A stretch of DNA of 64,000 nt from contig NZ_JACIEU010000018.1 in NCBI RefSeq assembly GCF_014197035.1, positions 46,369-110,368 of the forward strand. The letters run 5' to 3'. Under the pieces are notes generated by a model. The model saw nothing but the letters and a program-made list of their open reading frames with translations. It was not told the origin of the DNA and did no database searches. The first letter of the stretch is position 1. Each line of letters opens with the position of its first letter. Source of the stretch: Sphingobium scionense. GTDB lineage: Bacteria > Pseudomonadota > Alphaproteobacteria > Sphingomonadales > Sphingomonadaceae. The translations under genes were made by a program, and so were the position numbers. Of this stretch, positions 41,009 to 50,244 are shown in pieces.

Positions 41009-42755
41009 GCGCTATAACCTGTGGCTGATCCTGCTCGCCTGGCTGGCGTGCAGCGCGGTCATGCTGTGGCTGTTCCATGGCGATTTCGCCGCGTTGGGCT
41101 TTCGCGATCCCGACGATGCAATGCGGCTGGTGCAGGTGCGCGACTGGATCGGCGGACAAGGCTTCCGGGATGTCAGCCAGCATCGGGTGAACCCGCCACT
41201 GGGCGGACCGATGCACTGGTCGCGCATCGTCGACATGCCGGTGGCGGCGTTGATCCTACTGGCGCGGCCGTTGTTGGGGCCTGCGACCGCAGAACTGGTC
41301 GCCTGCATCATCGTGCCGCTGCTGTTGCTGGGCGGGCTGGCCGGCGCGGTGCATCTGGCGGCCCGGCGACTGGGCGATCCTGTTCCTGCGCTGGTGACCG
41401 TGGCCCTGCTGCTGACGACACCGTCGATCCTGGTGCAGTTCACGCCGCTGCGGATCGACCATCATGGCTGGCAGATCTGGATGGCGACGATCGCGCTGGC
41501 CGGCGCACTGGATGATCGACGTGTCCGCGGTGGCGTGACGAGCGCGCTGGCGCTGGCGATATGGTTGCAGATTTCGAGTGAAGCCCTGCCCTATGTCGCG
41601 CTGTTTGCCGGGCTGTTTGCGCTGTGCCAATGGCTCGACGGCCGGGAAGCGTCGCGCTTCATGGCCTTTGCGGCGACGCTGGGCGGGGCGGCGCTTGCGC
41701 TGCTGGCCTTGCTGCGTGGTCAGCCTGCCTTGCTGCATAGCCAATGCGACGCGCTTTCGGCCGCCTATGTCTGGCCGCTCGTCGCGCTGGCCGTGCTGGT
41801 GCCGCTGGCCGGCTCACTGATCGGCACCGGCAGCATGACCCGGCGCTTCCTGATCGCCGCGATCGGCGGTGGGGCCGCCATCGCGATCCTGCTGGCGATC
41901 GGTGGCCCCTGCCTGTCGGGCGATCCGTTCCAGGCGCTGGGGCCGCTGGCCTATAAATATTGGTATTTGCAGGTGATGGAGGGTCGGCCGATCTGGGACC
42001 AGAGCCTGTCACTGCGCGGCGTCATCCTGTTGCCCGCGCTGGTCGGACTGGCAGGGACCTTGTCCGCCGCTCGCCTGGCCGCCAACAGGGATGCGCGCAT
42101 GCGCTGGCTGGCGTTGGCGCTGTTGCTGCTGGGGGCGATGGCGGTGTCGCTGCTGGTTATGCGCGCCGTGTCGGTCGCCCATGTCTATGCCCTGCCCGGT
42201 GTCGCCTGGTTGCTGATCGCCCTGTTCCGCAAGGTACAAGCATCATCGCAGGCGCTGGTGCGCGTCCTGGGATCGGTGGCGCTGATCCTGCTGACCCCTG
42301 CCGGGATAAGCGCATTGTGGATTGCCCTGATCCCCGAGGCGCCATCGGCCAAGACCAGCGCCGTCAATTGCCGGGCCGCCGCCACGCTGGCGCCGCTGCA
42401 CGCCCTGCCCCCATCCACCCTGTTCGCGCCGCTGGACCTTGGCCCTGACATATTGGTGCAGACGCAGCATCGCGTGATCGGCACCGCTCATCATCGCAAT
42501 GCCGCGGGCATTACCGCCGTGATCGAAGGGTTCATGGCGACGCCCGACACGGCGCGCGCGGTGATCCGATGGGTCAACGGCAGGCATGGCGCAGACTATG
42601 TCGTGACCTGCGCGGGGCTTACCGAATATGCGCTCTATGCCAAGGATCAGCCCCAGAGCCTGTCGGCGCAACTGATGCGGGGTAATGTGCCTGGCTGGCT
42701 GCAACCGCTGCCGGGCAAGGGGCCGCTGCGCATCTACAAGGTCAGGCGGGACTGA
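40971..42755 (+). CDS. GT-C-like polytopic membrane glycosyltransferase (function unproven)
   Basis: The 594-aa protein begins with one hydrophobic helix, followed by the acidic motif FRDPDDAMRLVQVRDWI (about 44-60). This resembles the metal-binding DxD-like loop of GT-C oligosaccharyl/mannosyltransferases. HRVNPPLGGPMHWSRIVD follows, then about ten further hydrophobic segments and a soluble C-terminal domain with two cysteines. RIDHHGWQIWM is another conserved-looking site. It is coupled to gtrA by a 38-bp overlap; an alternative start ATG lies at 40986. Its end overlaps msrB by 14 bp. Confidence 0.7.
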   Translation: MRSANMAFSRVVERYNLWLILLAWLACSAVMLWLFHGDFAALGFRDPDDAMRLVQVRDWIGGQGFRDVSQHRVNPPLGGPMHWSRIVDMPVAALILLARPLLGPATAELVACIIVPLLLLGGLAGAVHLAARRLGDPVPALVTVALLLTTPSILVQFTPLRIDHHGWQIWMATIALAGALDDRRVRGGVTSALALAIWLQISSEALPYVALFAGLFALCQWLDGREASRFMAFAATLGGAALALLALLRGQPALLHSQCDALSAAYVWPLVALAVLVPLAGSLIGTGSMTRRFLIAAIGGGAAIAILLAIGGPCLSGDPFQALGPLAYKYWYLQVMEGRPIWDQSLSLRGVILLPALVGLAGTLSAARLAANRDARMRWLALALLLLGAMAVSLLVMRAVSVAHVYALPGVAWLLIALFRKVQASSQALVRVLGSVALILLTPAGISALWIALIPEAPSAKTSAVNCRAAATLAPLHALPPSTLFAPLDLGPDILVQTQHRVIGTAHHRNAAGITAVIEGFMATPDTARAVIRWVNGRHGADYVVTCAGLTEYALYAKDQPQSLSAQLMRGNVPGWLQPLPGKGPLRIYKVRRD

Positions 42756-43218
42756 AGGCCAGTGCGACGCCGTTTATGCAGTAGCGCAGGCCGGTGGGTT
42801 TCGGCCCGTCGTCGAACACATGGCCCAGATGGCCGCCGCAGCGGGCGCAATGCACTTCGGTCCGCGGCACCCCCAGGCTGAAGTCGCGCGACGTGCCGAT
42901 CGCGCGGGGCAAGGGCGCATAGAAGCTGGGCCAGCCGGTGCCGCTGTCGAACTTGGTCTTCGAACTGAACAGATTCTGCGCGCACCCGGCGCAGGTGAAG
43001 GTGCCGGCGCGATGTTCGCGGTTGAGCGGGCTGCTGTCGGGAAATTCGGTCGCGCCCTGGCGCAGTACCTTATAGGCCCAGGGGCTGAGCCTGCTGCGCC
43101 ATTGCGCGTCGGTCAGGCGATAGGGATAGGCGGCCTGTGCCGCGTCGGGGCGGAATTGCCACAGGGCCAATGCAGAGGCGCCGGTCGCGACGCCATAGAG
43201 AAAATGCCGCCGGTTCAT
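42742..43218 (-). CDS. msrB: Methionine-R-sulfoxide reductase MsrB, exported form
   Basis: MsrB repairs methionine-R-sulfoxide in oxidised proteins. The 158-aa protein starts with a Tat-like signal (NRRHFLYGVATGASALALW) and then the MsrB domain. The domain contains TFTCAGCAQNLFSSKTKFDSGTGWPSF, VHCARCGGHLGHVF and RYCINGVAL (catalytic Cys), with two CxxC pairs for zinc. The signal suggests periplasmic action. It is followed by an ABC-2 exporter on the same strand and its 3' end overlaps that of the convergent GT-C gene by 14 bp. Confidence 0.92.
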   Translation of the reverse strand: MNRRHFLYGVATGASALALWQFRPDAAQAAYPYRLTDAQWRSRLSPWAYKVLRQGATEFPDSSPLNREHRAGTFTCAGCAQNLFSSKTKFDSGTGWPSFYAPLPRAIGTSRDFSLGVPRTEVHCARCGGHLGHVFDDGPKPTGLRYCINGVALAFSPA

Positions 43219-43236
43219 TGATTCTCCTTAGCCTGC

Positions 43237-44427
43237 TCAGCCTGTCGAGCCCCTGAACAACTGCTTCCACCAGCGGCCACCCGATTTCAGCACATGGCGG
43301 CGGAACAGGAGCACGCCGATGCGGATGATGAGCGCCACCCACGCGCCCTGCCACAGGATCGCCACCAGATGCGGCCACAGCGCCGCGTCCTGCGCCGCCC
43401 GTGCGATCATCGCGAAGGGGGAGGAGAAGGGAAAGACCACCGACGCCACTTCCAGCGGCGATCCCATATGGTCGACCGTGTAGGAGACGAAGAAGAAGAT
43501 CATCATCTGACCCATGGTGATCGGCATGTTGAGCGTCTGCACCTCGCGCACGGTCGCCGCCTGTGCGCCGATGCCCAGGAACAGCGAGCCGAGCAGCGTA
43601 TAGGCCATGGCGAAATAGACGATGCCGAGCGCGATGAAGGCCGGCCAGCCCACCGCGGGATCGGGCAGCACCGTGCCGGGCGCCTTCAGTGCCATGAAGA
43701 TGGCGAAGGCGGTGCCGCCCCAGAAGGCGATCCCGACGAAGCTCATCCCCAGCATGGCGATCAGCTTGCCGAGGAAGATCGCGTCCACCGGCACGGCGGC
43801 GGCCAATATCTCGATGATCTTGTTCGTCTTCTCTTCGACCAGATTGGACAGGATCATGCCCGCGAGCAGGATGGTAAGGAAGAAGATGACGATCTGGCCG
43901 GTGCGGCCGATCAGCAGCCGGGCCTGCGACTGGGCGCCGAGACTGGTCGACACTTCTTGCCGTTCGACCTTGACCATGTGCAGCACCTTTTCGGCCTGCG
44001 CCGCGCTGGCGATCAGGCTGAGATCGCCCTGCAACCGGTCCAGATCCTCGGGCTTTCCGGTCAGGACCGGGCGCGATACCGTGCCCGAGAGAATGGCGAC
44101 GACGTCGGAATCGGGCCTGGCCAGCTGGGTGCGCGGCGGGAGACCGAGCGGCACAGCGTGAAGCCGCGGCAGCGCCTGCGGACCCATGCGTTCGGTCAGG
44201 CGCTTGTGCGCCCGTTCGAGCGCGCCGACATCGGCCGGCGTCATGGCGATGCCCACGACCGGGCGCAGATCGGTGCTGGAAATCTTCTGGGTGAAGCCGG
44301 CAAAGACCATGCCGATGACGATCGGCACCAGCGGCCCGATCAGAAACAGGATGAAGGTGCGCGACAGCACGACGGCGGTGAAATCCCGCCGGGCGATGAC
44401 GCTGGCGGCGCGCAGCAATTCCCTCAT
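43237..44427 (-). CDS. ABC-2 type transporter permease
   Basis: The 396-aa protein has an N-terminal hydrophobic helix (about residues 20-45: AVVLSRTFILFLIGPLVPIVIG), a large periplasmic loop (about 50-195) and six or so C-terminal transmembrane segments. This matches NatB/ABC-2 membrane proteins. The motif VEEKTNKIIEILAAAVPVDAIFLGKLIAM after the loop is a hallmark of the class, given in pieces. It forms an exporter with the ATPase encoded immediately upstream (start and stop overlap). The substrate is unknown; some relatives export Na+ or drugs. Confidence 0.88.
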   Translation of the reverse strand: MRELLRAASVIARRDFTAVVLSRTFILFLIGPLVPIVIGMVFAGFTQKISSTDLRPVVGIAMTPADVGALERAHKRLTERMGPQALPRLHAVPLGLPPRTQLARPDSDVVAILSGTVSRPVLTGKPEDLDRLQGDLSLIASAAQAEKVLHMVKVERQEVSTSLGAQSQARLLIGRTGQIVIFFLTILLAGMILSNLVEEKTNKIIEILAAAVPVDAIFLGKLIAMLGMSFVGIAFWGGTAFAIFMALKAPGTVLPDPAVGWPAFIALGIVYFAMAYTLLGSLFLGIGAQAATVREVQTLNMPITMGQMMIFFFVSYTVDHMGSPLEVASVVFPFSSPFAMIARAAQDAALWPHLVAILWQGAWVALIIRIGVLLFRRHVLKSGGRWWKQLFRGSTG

Positions 44428-45389
44428 GCCCCGGTCTCCTGCGTGGCGTCATCGCGCATCTGACGGGCGGCGGCCTCCCCCGCGATCGCGACGAAGGCGT
44501 CATGCAGGCCCGGCCGTTCGATCGACAGGCTTTCGATGCCGGCCTGACCGTCGAGCAGGGCACGCAGCAATGGTTCGATGCCATCATCGGGCAGCGCGAA
44601 ATGCCAGGCGCCATCCTGCGCCAGCGTGTCGGTCGGCAAGGCGCGGCGCCAGGCGCCGTCGCTCAGCCGCGTGCGCAATGTCACCTGGGGCGGCAGACGG
44701 TCGCGCGCGTCGCTGACCGACCCTTCGAACCGGATGCGGCCGCCCGCAACGATGGCGATGCGTTCGCACAGCCTTTCGGCATGGGCGATGACATGGGTGG
44801 AAAAGAGGATGGTGACGCCCTTGCGCGCCTGATCGCGGATCAGCGCCTCCAGCTTCTCCTGATTCATCGCGTCGAGGCCGGAGAAGGGCTCGTCGAGGAC
44901 GATGAGGCGCGGTTCATGGACGATGGTCCCGAACAACTGCACCGTCTGGGCCATGCCCTTGGAGAGCTGGCGGATCGGCTTTTCGACCGATGCGCCCATG
45001 CCATAATCCTGCAGCATCGCCCGCGCCCGTTCGCGCCCGACATGGAGCGGCAAGCCGCGCAGCGCCCCCATGAAGGCGATCGCCTCATAAGCCTTCATCG
45101 ACGGGTAGAGGCCGCGCTCCTCGGGCAGATAGCCGACCTGCCTGGCCATGCGCAGCGGCGCCGGATCGCCGAGCAGGGTGCGGTGGCCTTCGTCAGGATC
45201 GATGATCCCCAGCAGGGTGCGCAACAAGGTGGTCTTGCCCGCGCCGTTCGGCCCCAATATGCCATAAATGGTGCCAGCGGGCACGGCGATGTCTACGCCA
45301 TCCACCGCGCGAAAATCGCCGAACGCCTTGACAAGGGCATGGCCTTCGACGGCATAGGGGGCGGCAGGAGCCGGAGTGTCACCGATCAT
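44424..45389 (-). CDS. ABC transporter ATP-binding protein
   Basis: The 321-aa ATPase has Walker A GPNGAGKTTLL, a Q-loop near YLPEERGLYPSMKAYEAI, the signature LSKGMAQTVQLFGTIVHEPRLIVLDEPFSGLD (signature and Walker B, given in pieces) and the H-loop FSTHVIAHAERL. The signature is LSKGM rather than the common LSGGQ, which is common in this NatA-like class. The start is placed at 45389, where AGGGGCGG precedes an ATG. The longer frame runs back into the divergent queG start. It overlaps the permease gene by 4 bp. Confidence 0.92.
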   Translation of the reverse strand: MIGDTPAPAAPYAVEGHALVKAFGDFRAVDGVDIAVPAGTIYGILGPNGAGKTTLLRTLLGIIDPDEGHRTLLGDPAPLRMARQVGYLPEERGLYPSMKAYEAIAFMGALRGLPLHVGRERARAMLQDYGMGASVEKPIRQLSKGMAQTVQLFGTIVHEPRLIVLDEPFSGLDAMNQEKLEALIRDQARKGVTILFSTHVIAHAERLCERIAIVAGGRIRFEGSVSDARDRLPPQVTLRTRLSDGAWRRALPTDTLAQDGAWHFALPDDGIEPLLRALLDGQAGIESLSIERPGLHDAFVAIAGEAAARQMRDDATQETGA

Positions 45390-45411
45390 CCGCCCCTGAT
45401 AATCCCGGACC

Positions 45412-46470
45412 ATGCCAGTGCAAAACGAAACATTGGAGCAGCGCCTGAAAGCGCAGGCCGCGCAGTTGGGCTTTGCCGCCTGTGCGATCGCGCACGCCGA
45501 CGCCGCGCCGCGCACGGCCGAGCGGCTGCACCAATGGCTTGAGGCCGGCCATCATGGCGACATGCTGTGGATGGAGGAGCGGGCCGAGCAGCGCGGATCG
45601 CCCACGGGCCTGTGGCCGCAGGCGCGGAGCGTCATCATGCTGGGGATGAGCTATGCCCCCGGCCGTGATCCGCTGGCGCTGGCCGATGTCGGCGACCGGG
45701 GCCGCATTTCCGTCTATGCTCAGGGCCGCGACTATCATGATGTGGTCAAGAAGGCGCTGAAGGCACTGGCCCGCTGGCTGGTCGATCAGCAGCCGACCGC
45801 GCTGAAAGTGTTCGTCGATACGGCGCCGGTGATGGAAAAGCCGCTGGCGCAGGGCGCGGGGCTGGGCTGGCAGGGCAAGCACAGCAATCTGGTGAGCCGC
45901 CAACATGGCAGCTGGCTGTTCCTGGGCGCCATCTATACCGAGATCGCGCTGGAGCCCGATGCGCCGGAGGTGGACCATTGCGGCAGTTGTACCGCCTGTC
46001 TGTCATCCTGCCCGACCGATGCCTTTCCCGCGCCCTATATCGTCGATGCGCGACGCTGCATCTCATACCTGACGATCGAGCATAAGGGGCCGATCCCCGA
46101 GGAGTTCCGGGCACGGATGGGCAACCGCATCTATGGCTGCGACGATTGTCTGGCGGCCTGCCCCTGGAACAAGTTCGCGCAAGGGGCGGCGGCCAATCGC
46201 GCCTTTATCGGCCGGGCGGAGCTGGCGGCGCCGGCGCTGGGCGATCTGCTCGACCTTGACGATGCGGGCTTTCGCGAGATTTTCTCCGGATCGCCGATCA
46301 AGCGGATCGGACGCGACCGGATGGTGCGCAACGCCGCGATCGCGGCGGGCAATAGCGGCGACCTGGGGCTGGTCGATCGCTTGCGGCCGCTGACATCCGA
46401 TCCCGATCCGGTGGTGGCGGAGGCGGCCGAATGGGCGCTAGGGCAGTTGCTCAGCGCTGCTGGAGCGTAG
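45412..46470 (+). CDS. queG: Epoxyqueuosine reductase QueG
   Basis: QueG reduces epoxyqueuosine to queuosine in tRNA, using cobalamin and two [4Fe-4S] clusters. The 352-aa protein has GAGLGWQGKHSNLV, the ferredoxin-like cluster motif DHCGSCTACLSSCPTDAF, and a second cluster segment GCDDCLAACPWNKF. The C-terminal HEAT-like helical region (about 275-350) carries DPDPVVAEAAEWAL. The ATG at 45412 is divergent from the ABC ATPase start. Its 3' end overlaps that of the lipoprotein gene by 20 bp. Confidence 0.96.
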   Translation: MPVQNETLEQRLKAQAAQLGFAACAIAHADAAPRTAERLHQWLEAGHHGDMLWMEERAEQRGSPTGLWPQARSVIMLGMSYAPGRDPLALADVGDRGRISVYAQGRDYHDVVKKALKALARWLVDQQPTALKVFVDTAPVMEKPLAQGAGLGWQGKHSNLVSRQHGSWLFLGAIYTEIALEPDAPEVDHCGSCTACLSSCPTDAFPAPYIVDARRCISYLTIEHKGPIPEEFRARMGNRIYGCDDCLAACPWNKFAQGAAANRAFIGRAELAAPALGDLLDLDDAGFREIFSGSPIKRIGRDRMVRNAAIAAGNSGDLGLVDRLRPLTSDPDPVVAEAAEWALGQLLSAAGA

Positions 46471-46819
46471 CCGCACAGGAGGCGTGGTCGACGTCTGTGC
46501 CGGCGGGCGTGCGCGCGTCGACATGGGTCACCACCGGCTCCTTCCCCTTGCCGGGCGAATAGAGATAGGCGTCGAGCACGCAGCGGCCATTGGCAAATTG
46601 CAGCTTGCGCACGGTCGTTTCGCGAATGTCGAGGCGCGGCGTGCCGAACATCTGGGTCAGGCGCCTGGCATCCATGCCCATCAGCGGTCCGGTCTTGGTG
46701 AAGGCGCTGGCCGGCGGACCGGCGGGCGGTGGGGTGTAGCTGGTGGCGGGCGGCACGACACCGCCACAGGCCGCGAGCGGCAGCGACAGGAGCGCGGCGA
46801 GCGCGAAACGGGGCGACAT
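46451..46819 (-). CDS. Small lipoprotein of unknown function
   Basis: The 122-aa protein has a lipobox: MSPRFALAALLSLPLAAC with Cys18 as the lipidation site. It is followed by a Pro-rich stretch (PPATSYTPPPAGPPAS). The rest includes RLTQMFGTPRLDIRETTVRKLQF and GRCVLDAYLYSPGKGKEPVVTHVDART with one internal Cys. A BamE/SmpA-like small lipoprotein fold is possible but not certain. The start at 46819 is fixed by the lipobox; it overlaps the stop of the upstream EI24 gene, so they are coupled. Confidence 0.75.
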   Translation of the reverse strand: MSPRFALAALLSLPLAACGGVVPPATSYTPPPAGPPASAFTKTGPLMGMDARRLTQMFGTPRLDIRETTVRKLQFANGRCVLDAYLYSPGKGKEPVVTHVDARTPAGTDVDHASCAATLQQR

Positions 46820-47493
46820 CAGACCGGTTTCCTCTTGGACCCTAGCAACATGTGGACCGCCATAGCCGCGCTCCAGATCGGTGCAAGCAGGTTGACCAGG
46901 GGAATGAGGAAGAGAAGCGCCGAAACGAGGCCCATGAGCCACCGGTTGCCACGGCCGATCGGCGGCAGGCCGGGATGGCGCGGCTCGACCATGTCAGCCA
47001 GGTCACGGCCGAGCAGATAGGCGTTCACCGCGAGGAACAGCCCGATCGTGCCGATCCCCGTGACCAGCAGCAGCACATAAGCGGGCAACGCCAGCAGGTT
47101 CCAGCCGAGCGTGCGACCGACCGAGCGTAGCGCATAACGAAGGCTGCGGGTGAAGCCCACCGGCCGGCCCATAGCCTGTGGATAAGTGTCGCGCTCCACC
47201 GCCTCGATCACATCGTCGGCGAACAGGCCCATGACCAGCATGGCGATGGTACGGAACAGCAGCCAACTGGCCGCGATCAGGGCAAGGCTGGTCGCTGCAG
47301 CCTCCGCCATGCCGCCCCAGCCATCCCCCTCGCCCCAGCCGAAATGCAGGCGCGTTGCGTGAAAGGCCGCCCATAGCCCGACACCCAGCAGCACGAAGAG
47401 CAGCAGCGTCAGCGCGAATGTCTTCGCCAGCAGCCGGCGCGCAGCGGCATGGAAGATCAGGGGGAAGGCGCGCAGCGCAGCGGTGATGATCAT
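46819..47493 (-). CDS. EI24 (CysZ-like) membrane protein
   Basis: The 224-aa protein has about four hydrophobic segments: residues 22-46, 66-92, 125-150 and 185-212. It matches the EI24/CysZ family, with HPGLPPIGRGNRWLMG as the conserved loop and TYPQAMGRPVGF as another. E. coli CysZ transports sulfate. Here there are no sulfur-assimilation genes nearby, so the function is open. It overlaps the small lipoprotein gene downstream. Confidence 0.78.
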   Translation of the reverse strand: MIITAALRAFPLIFHAAARRLLAKTFALTLLLFVLLGVGLWAAFHATRLHFGWGEGDGWGGMAEAAATSLALIAASWLLFRTIAMLVMGLFADDVIEAVERDTYPQAMGRPVGFTRSLRYALRSVGRTLGWNLLALPAYVLLLVTGIGTIGLFLAVNAYLLGRDLADMVEPRHPGLPPIGRGNRWLMGLVSALLFLIPLVNLLAPIWSAAMAVHMLLGSKRKPV

Positions 47494-47612
47494 GGCCCGA
47501 TATCCAGCGCCCGGGCGCGCCCGTCAATCAGCAGCGTTGCGCGGCGGCCCCCGGACCGGTAGAGACGGCCCAATTTACCGCTATTTTCCCATCATCTTTC
47601 ACAGGAGCCCGC

Positions 47613-48611
47613 GTGACTTCTTCCCCCACGCTTGACGTTGTCGCGATCGGCAATGCCATTGTCGACGTTCTGGCCCGCAGCGACGACGCCTTTCTGGCGC
47701 AGCATGCGCTGACCAAGGGCGGCATGCAGCTGATCGACGCCGAAATGGCCGAAACCCTTTATGCCGACATGCCCCAGGCCAAGGAAATCAGCGGCGGTTC
47801 GGCCGCCAACACGCTGGCCGGCCTCGCCGCGCTGGGCGCCAAGTGCGGCTTCATCGGCCAGGTCAATGACGACCAGCTCGGCGCGGTGTTCGCCCATGAC
47901 GTGCGCGCGCTGGGCATCAAGTTCGACACGCCCGTCGTGCAGGGCGACATCCCGACCGCCCGCTGCCTGATCCTGGTGACGCCTGACGCGCAACGCACCA
48001 TGAATACCTTCCTGGGCGCATCGCAGTTCCTGCCCGAAGCGGCACTGGACCTGGAACTGATCCGGTCGGCCCGCATCCTGTATCTGGAAGGCTATCTGTG
48101 GGATCCCGAGCAGCCGCGCGCCGCGATGCGCGCCGCGATCGACGCCGCCCGCAATGCCGGCCGCAAGGTTGCCTTCACCCTGTCCGACAATTTCGTGATC
48201 GACCGCCATCGCGCCGACTTCGTCGACCTGATCGAACAGGGGTTGATCGACATCCTGTTCTCGAACGAGGGCGAGATCCAGTCGCTGGCGCAGGTCGATG
48301 ATTTCGACAAGGCGCTGGCCCGCTTCGCCGACAAGGTGCCGGTGCTGGTATCGACCCGCAGCGAAAAGGGCGCGGTCGCCATCGTCGATGGCGTGCGTCA
48401 CGAGGCGCCTGCCGCTCCCGTCAGCCAGATCATCGACACCACCGGCGCAGGCGACCTGTTCGCCGCCGGCTATCTGGCCGGCCATCTGGAAGAGCGCAGC
48501 GTCGAGGATTGCCTGGCGCTGGGCGCGGCGGCCGCCGCCGAAGTCATTTCGCACTGGGGCGCGCGTCCCGAAGAAGACCTGAACCTGATCCGCGCCAAGC
48601 TGTTCGCCTGA
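47613..48611 (+). CDS. PfkB family kinase, probable adenosine kinase
   Basis: The 332-aa protein is a ribokinase-fold sugar/nucleoside kinase. ISGGSAANTLAGLAALGAKCGFIGQV marks the N-terminal PfkB signature, and DTTGAGDLFAAGYLAGHL contains the anion hole and catalytic Asp. Its overall pattern (VVAIGNAIVDVLA, LVTPDAQRTMNTFLGAS) is that of alphaproteobacterial adenosine kinases, which return adenosine to AMP. The start is GTG at 47613, a few bases after ACAGGAG. A strong terminator follows. Confidence 0.9.
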   Translation: MTSSPTLDVVAIGNAIVDVLARSDDAFLAQHALTKGGMQLIDAEMAETLYADMPQAKEISGGSAANTLAGLAALGAKCGFIGQVNDDQLGAVFAHDVRALGIKFDTPVVQGDIPTARCLILVTPDAQRTMNTFLGASQFLPEAALDLELIRSARILYLEGYLWDPEQPRAAMRAAIDAARNAGRKVAFTLSDNFVIDRHRADFVDLIEQGLIDILFSNEGEIQSLAQVDDFDKALARFADKVPVLVSTRSEKGAVAIVDGVRHEAPAAPVSQIIDTTGAGDLFAAGYLAGHLEERSVEDCLALGAAAAAEVISHWGARPEEDLNLIRAKLFA

Positions 48612-48634
48612 TCGCGACAGACACTGACAAAAAG

Positions 48635-48669
48635 ACCCGCCTCTCCATCCGGGAGGCGGGCCTTTTTAT
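48635..48669. terminator. Terminator between adenosine kinase and flippase genes
   Basis: CCCGCCTC (48636-48643) and GAGGCGGG (48653-48660) form a perfect 8-bp stem with a 9-base loop, followed by CCTTTTTATTT. The genes converge, so it may act on both strands. Confidence 0.85.
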
Positions 48670-48678
48670 TTGGCAGGA

Positions 48679-50211
48679 TCAGGCGGGGTTCTTCTGCTTG
48701 CGGAACAAGGCGCGATCGTCCGGGCCAAAGCCCCAGCGCCAGATGACAAAGCCGTAGGCGGCCAATATCGCCCACACGCCGACCGCCAGTTCCACCCATT
48801 CGAAACGCGCTGGCAGGGCGACGAAGGCCGCGCCGACGATGCAGGCGACACCCGAGGCGCTGAGCAGGGGCCAGCGCCAGGCATTGATGCGGGCGTGGAG
48901 CAGGCTGGACAGCAGCCGCGCCTTGACGAAGGCACTGGCGCCCAGTGCGATACAGAGGCCCAGTGCCGGAGCGGCAGCCAACTCCTGCCCCGTCAGGCCA
49001 AACCGCTTGCCGAGCAGGATCAGGCCGAAGCTGAGCGCCGCCTGCAGCGCGATCATGCTGAGCGAGATCATGAGATTGCGGTGGCGGGCGATATAGACCA
49101 GCGCGGATTCGCTGACCACGGCGGTGGCGGCGACGACTTCGGCCAGCAGCAGGAAGGCCAGCGCGCCAGTGCCGCCGACGAAATGCGGGCCGACCAGCCC
49201 CATGACGGCCTCGCCCGGAATGCCGAGCGCCAGCGCAATGCCGGCCTGCGCCGCGATGATCCAGAAACCGACCTGGCTGACCTGGCGCGCGATCGCCGCC
49301 AGATTGCCTTCGGCGAGGTTGCGGGTGATGACCGGGCCGAGGATGGGGTCGAAGCTGGTCTTCAATTTCTGCGGCAACGAGGCGACCTGTTGCGCGACAT
49401 AATAGATGCCGACGATCGCCGGGCTGACGAACAGGCCGAGGATCGCCATGTCGAGCCGCCGCGAGCCCCATTCGACGCCATCCGCTGCGGCGAGCGGCAG
49501 GTTGCGGCGGGCTAGGCGCCAGAGCCGCCCGGCATCGGGGCGCCAGCCATGCGGTCGACCATAATGCCGCAGCATCGGAATGATCGAGGCGATCATCGCC
49601 GCGACCATCGACACGACATAGGAGAGGATGAGACCGTCGCGCAGCGAATAATAAGCAAAACCGAAGGCGCCGATGCTGATCGCCCAGGGTTCGATGATCG
49701 ACCGCGCACGCACCGTGGCCCCAATATCGAAGCGATAGGCGCAGGCGGCGAGCGCGACGTCGGAGGTGGCGACGGCGATGACGATCAGCGCCAGCAGCCG
49801 GTCGAGCCCGTTGATGCCGCTGTTGGGGAACATCGCCTGAGGAAAGGCGATCAACAGGCCCGCGCCCAGCAGCGACGCGATCAGCGTCACCACCATCGCA
49901 TCGGTCACGACATGGCTATGCGGCCGTTCGGTCTGGGCGAGCGCGCCGGCAAGGCCCCGCTTCAACCCCAGCGTCGCGATCTGGGCGACGAACTCCACCA
50001 CCAGCACGGCATAGGCGAAGCGCCCGAGCGCGTCAGCGCCATACCAGCGCCCGGCGATGAACAGGAAAGGCAGGCGCGCAGCGAGGCGTAGCAGGAAGCC
50101 GAAGATGTTGGTCCGCCCCCCCTTGGCCAGGGCGGCGATGTCATCCTTCTGTTCGGCAGGGGTCGCCTGCGCGGTCACAGGCCCCTGGTCCCCCTCGATT
50201 GTCATGCTCAT
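48679..50211 (-). CDS. Oligosaccharide flippase (MATE/Wzx-like)
   Basis: The 510-aa protein has about 13 hydrophobic segments and the N-terminal GGRTNIFGFLLRLAARLPFLFIAGRWYGADALGRFAYAVL stretch (given in pieces) typical of Wzx/polysaccharide transport proteins. The middle contains WGSRRLDMAILGLFVSPAIVGIYYVAQQV, a segment shared by O-antigen flippases. It would move lipid-linked glycan across the inner membrane. It follows gpsA by 33 bp on the same strand, so it may be cotranscribed with tsaD and gpsA, an odd pairing with housekeeping genes. Confidence 0.85.
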   Translation of the reverse strand: MSMTIEGDQGPVTAQATPAEQKDDIAALAKGGRTNIFGFLLRLAARLPFLFIAGRWYGADALGRFAYAVLVVEFVAQIATLGLKRGLAGALAQTERPHSHVVTDAMVVTLIASLLGAGLLIAFPQAMFPNSGINGLDRLLALIVIAVATSDVALAACAYRFDIGATVRARSIIEPWAISIGAFGFAYYSLRDGLILSYVVSMVAAMIASIIPMLRHYGRPHGWRPDAGRLWRLARRNLPLAAADGVEWGSRRLDMAILGLFVSPAIVGIYYVAQQVASLPQKLKTSFDPILGPVITRNLAEGNLAAIARQVSQVGFWIIAAQAGIALALGIPGEAVMGLVGPHFVGGTGALAFLLLAEVVAATAVVSESALVYIARHRNLMISLSMIALQAALSFGLILLGKRFGLTGQELAAAPALGLCIALGASAFVKARLLSSLLHARINAWRWPLLSASGVACIVGAAFVALPARFEWVELAVGVWAILAAYGFVIWRWGFGPDDRALFRKQKNPA

Positions 50212-50244
50212 GGCTATAGGCGATCTATTGTGTCGCGGCGATGT

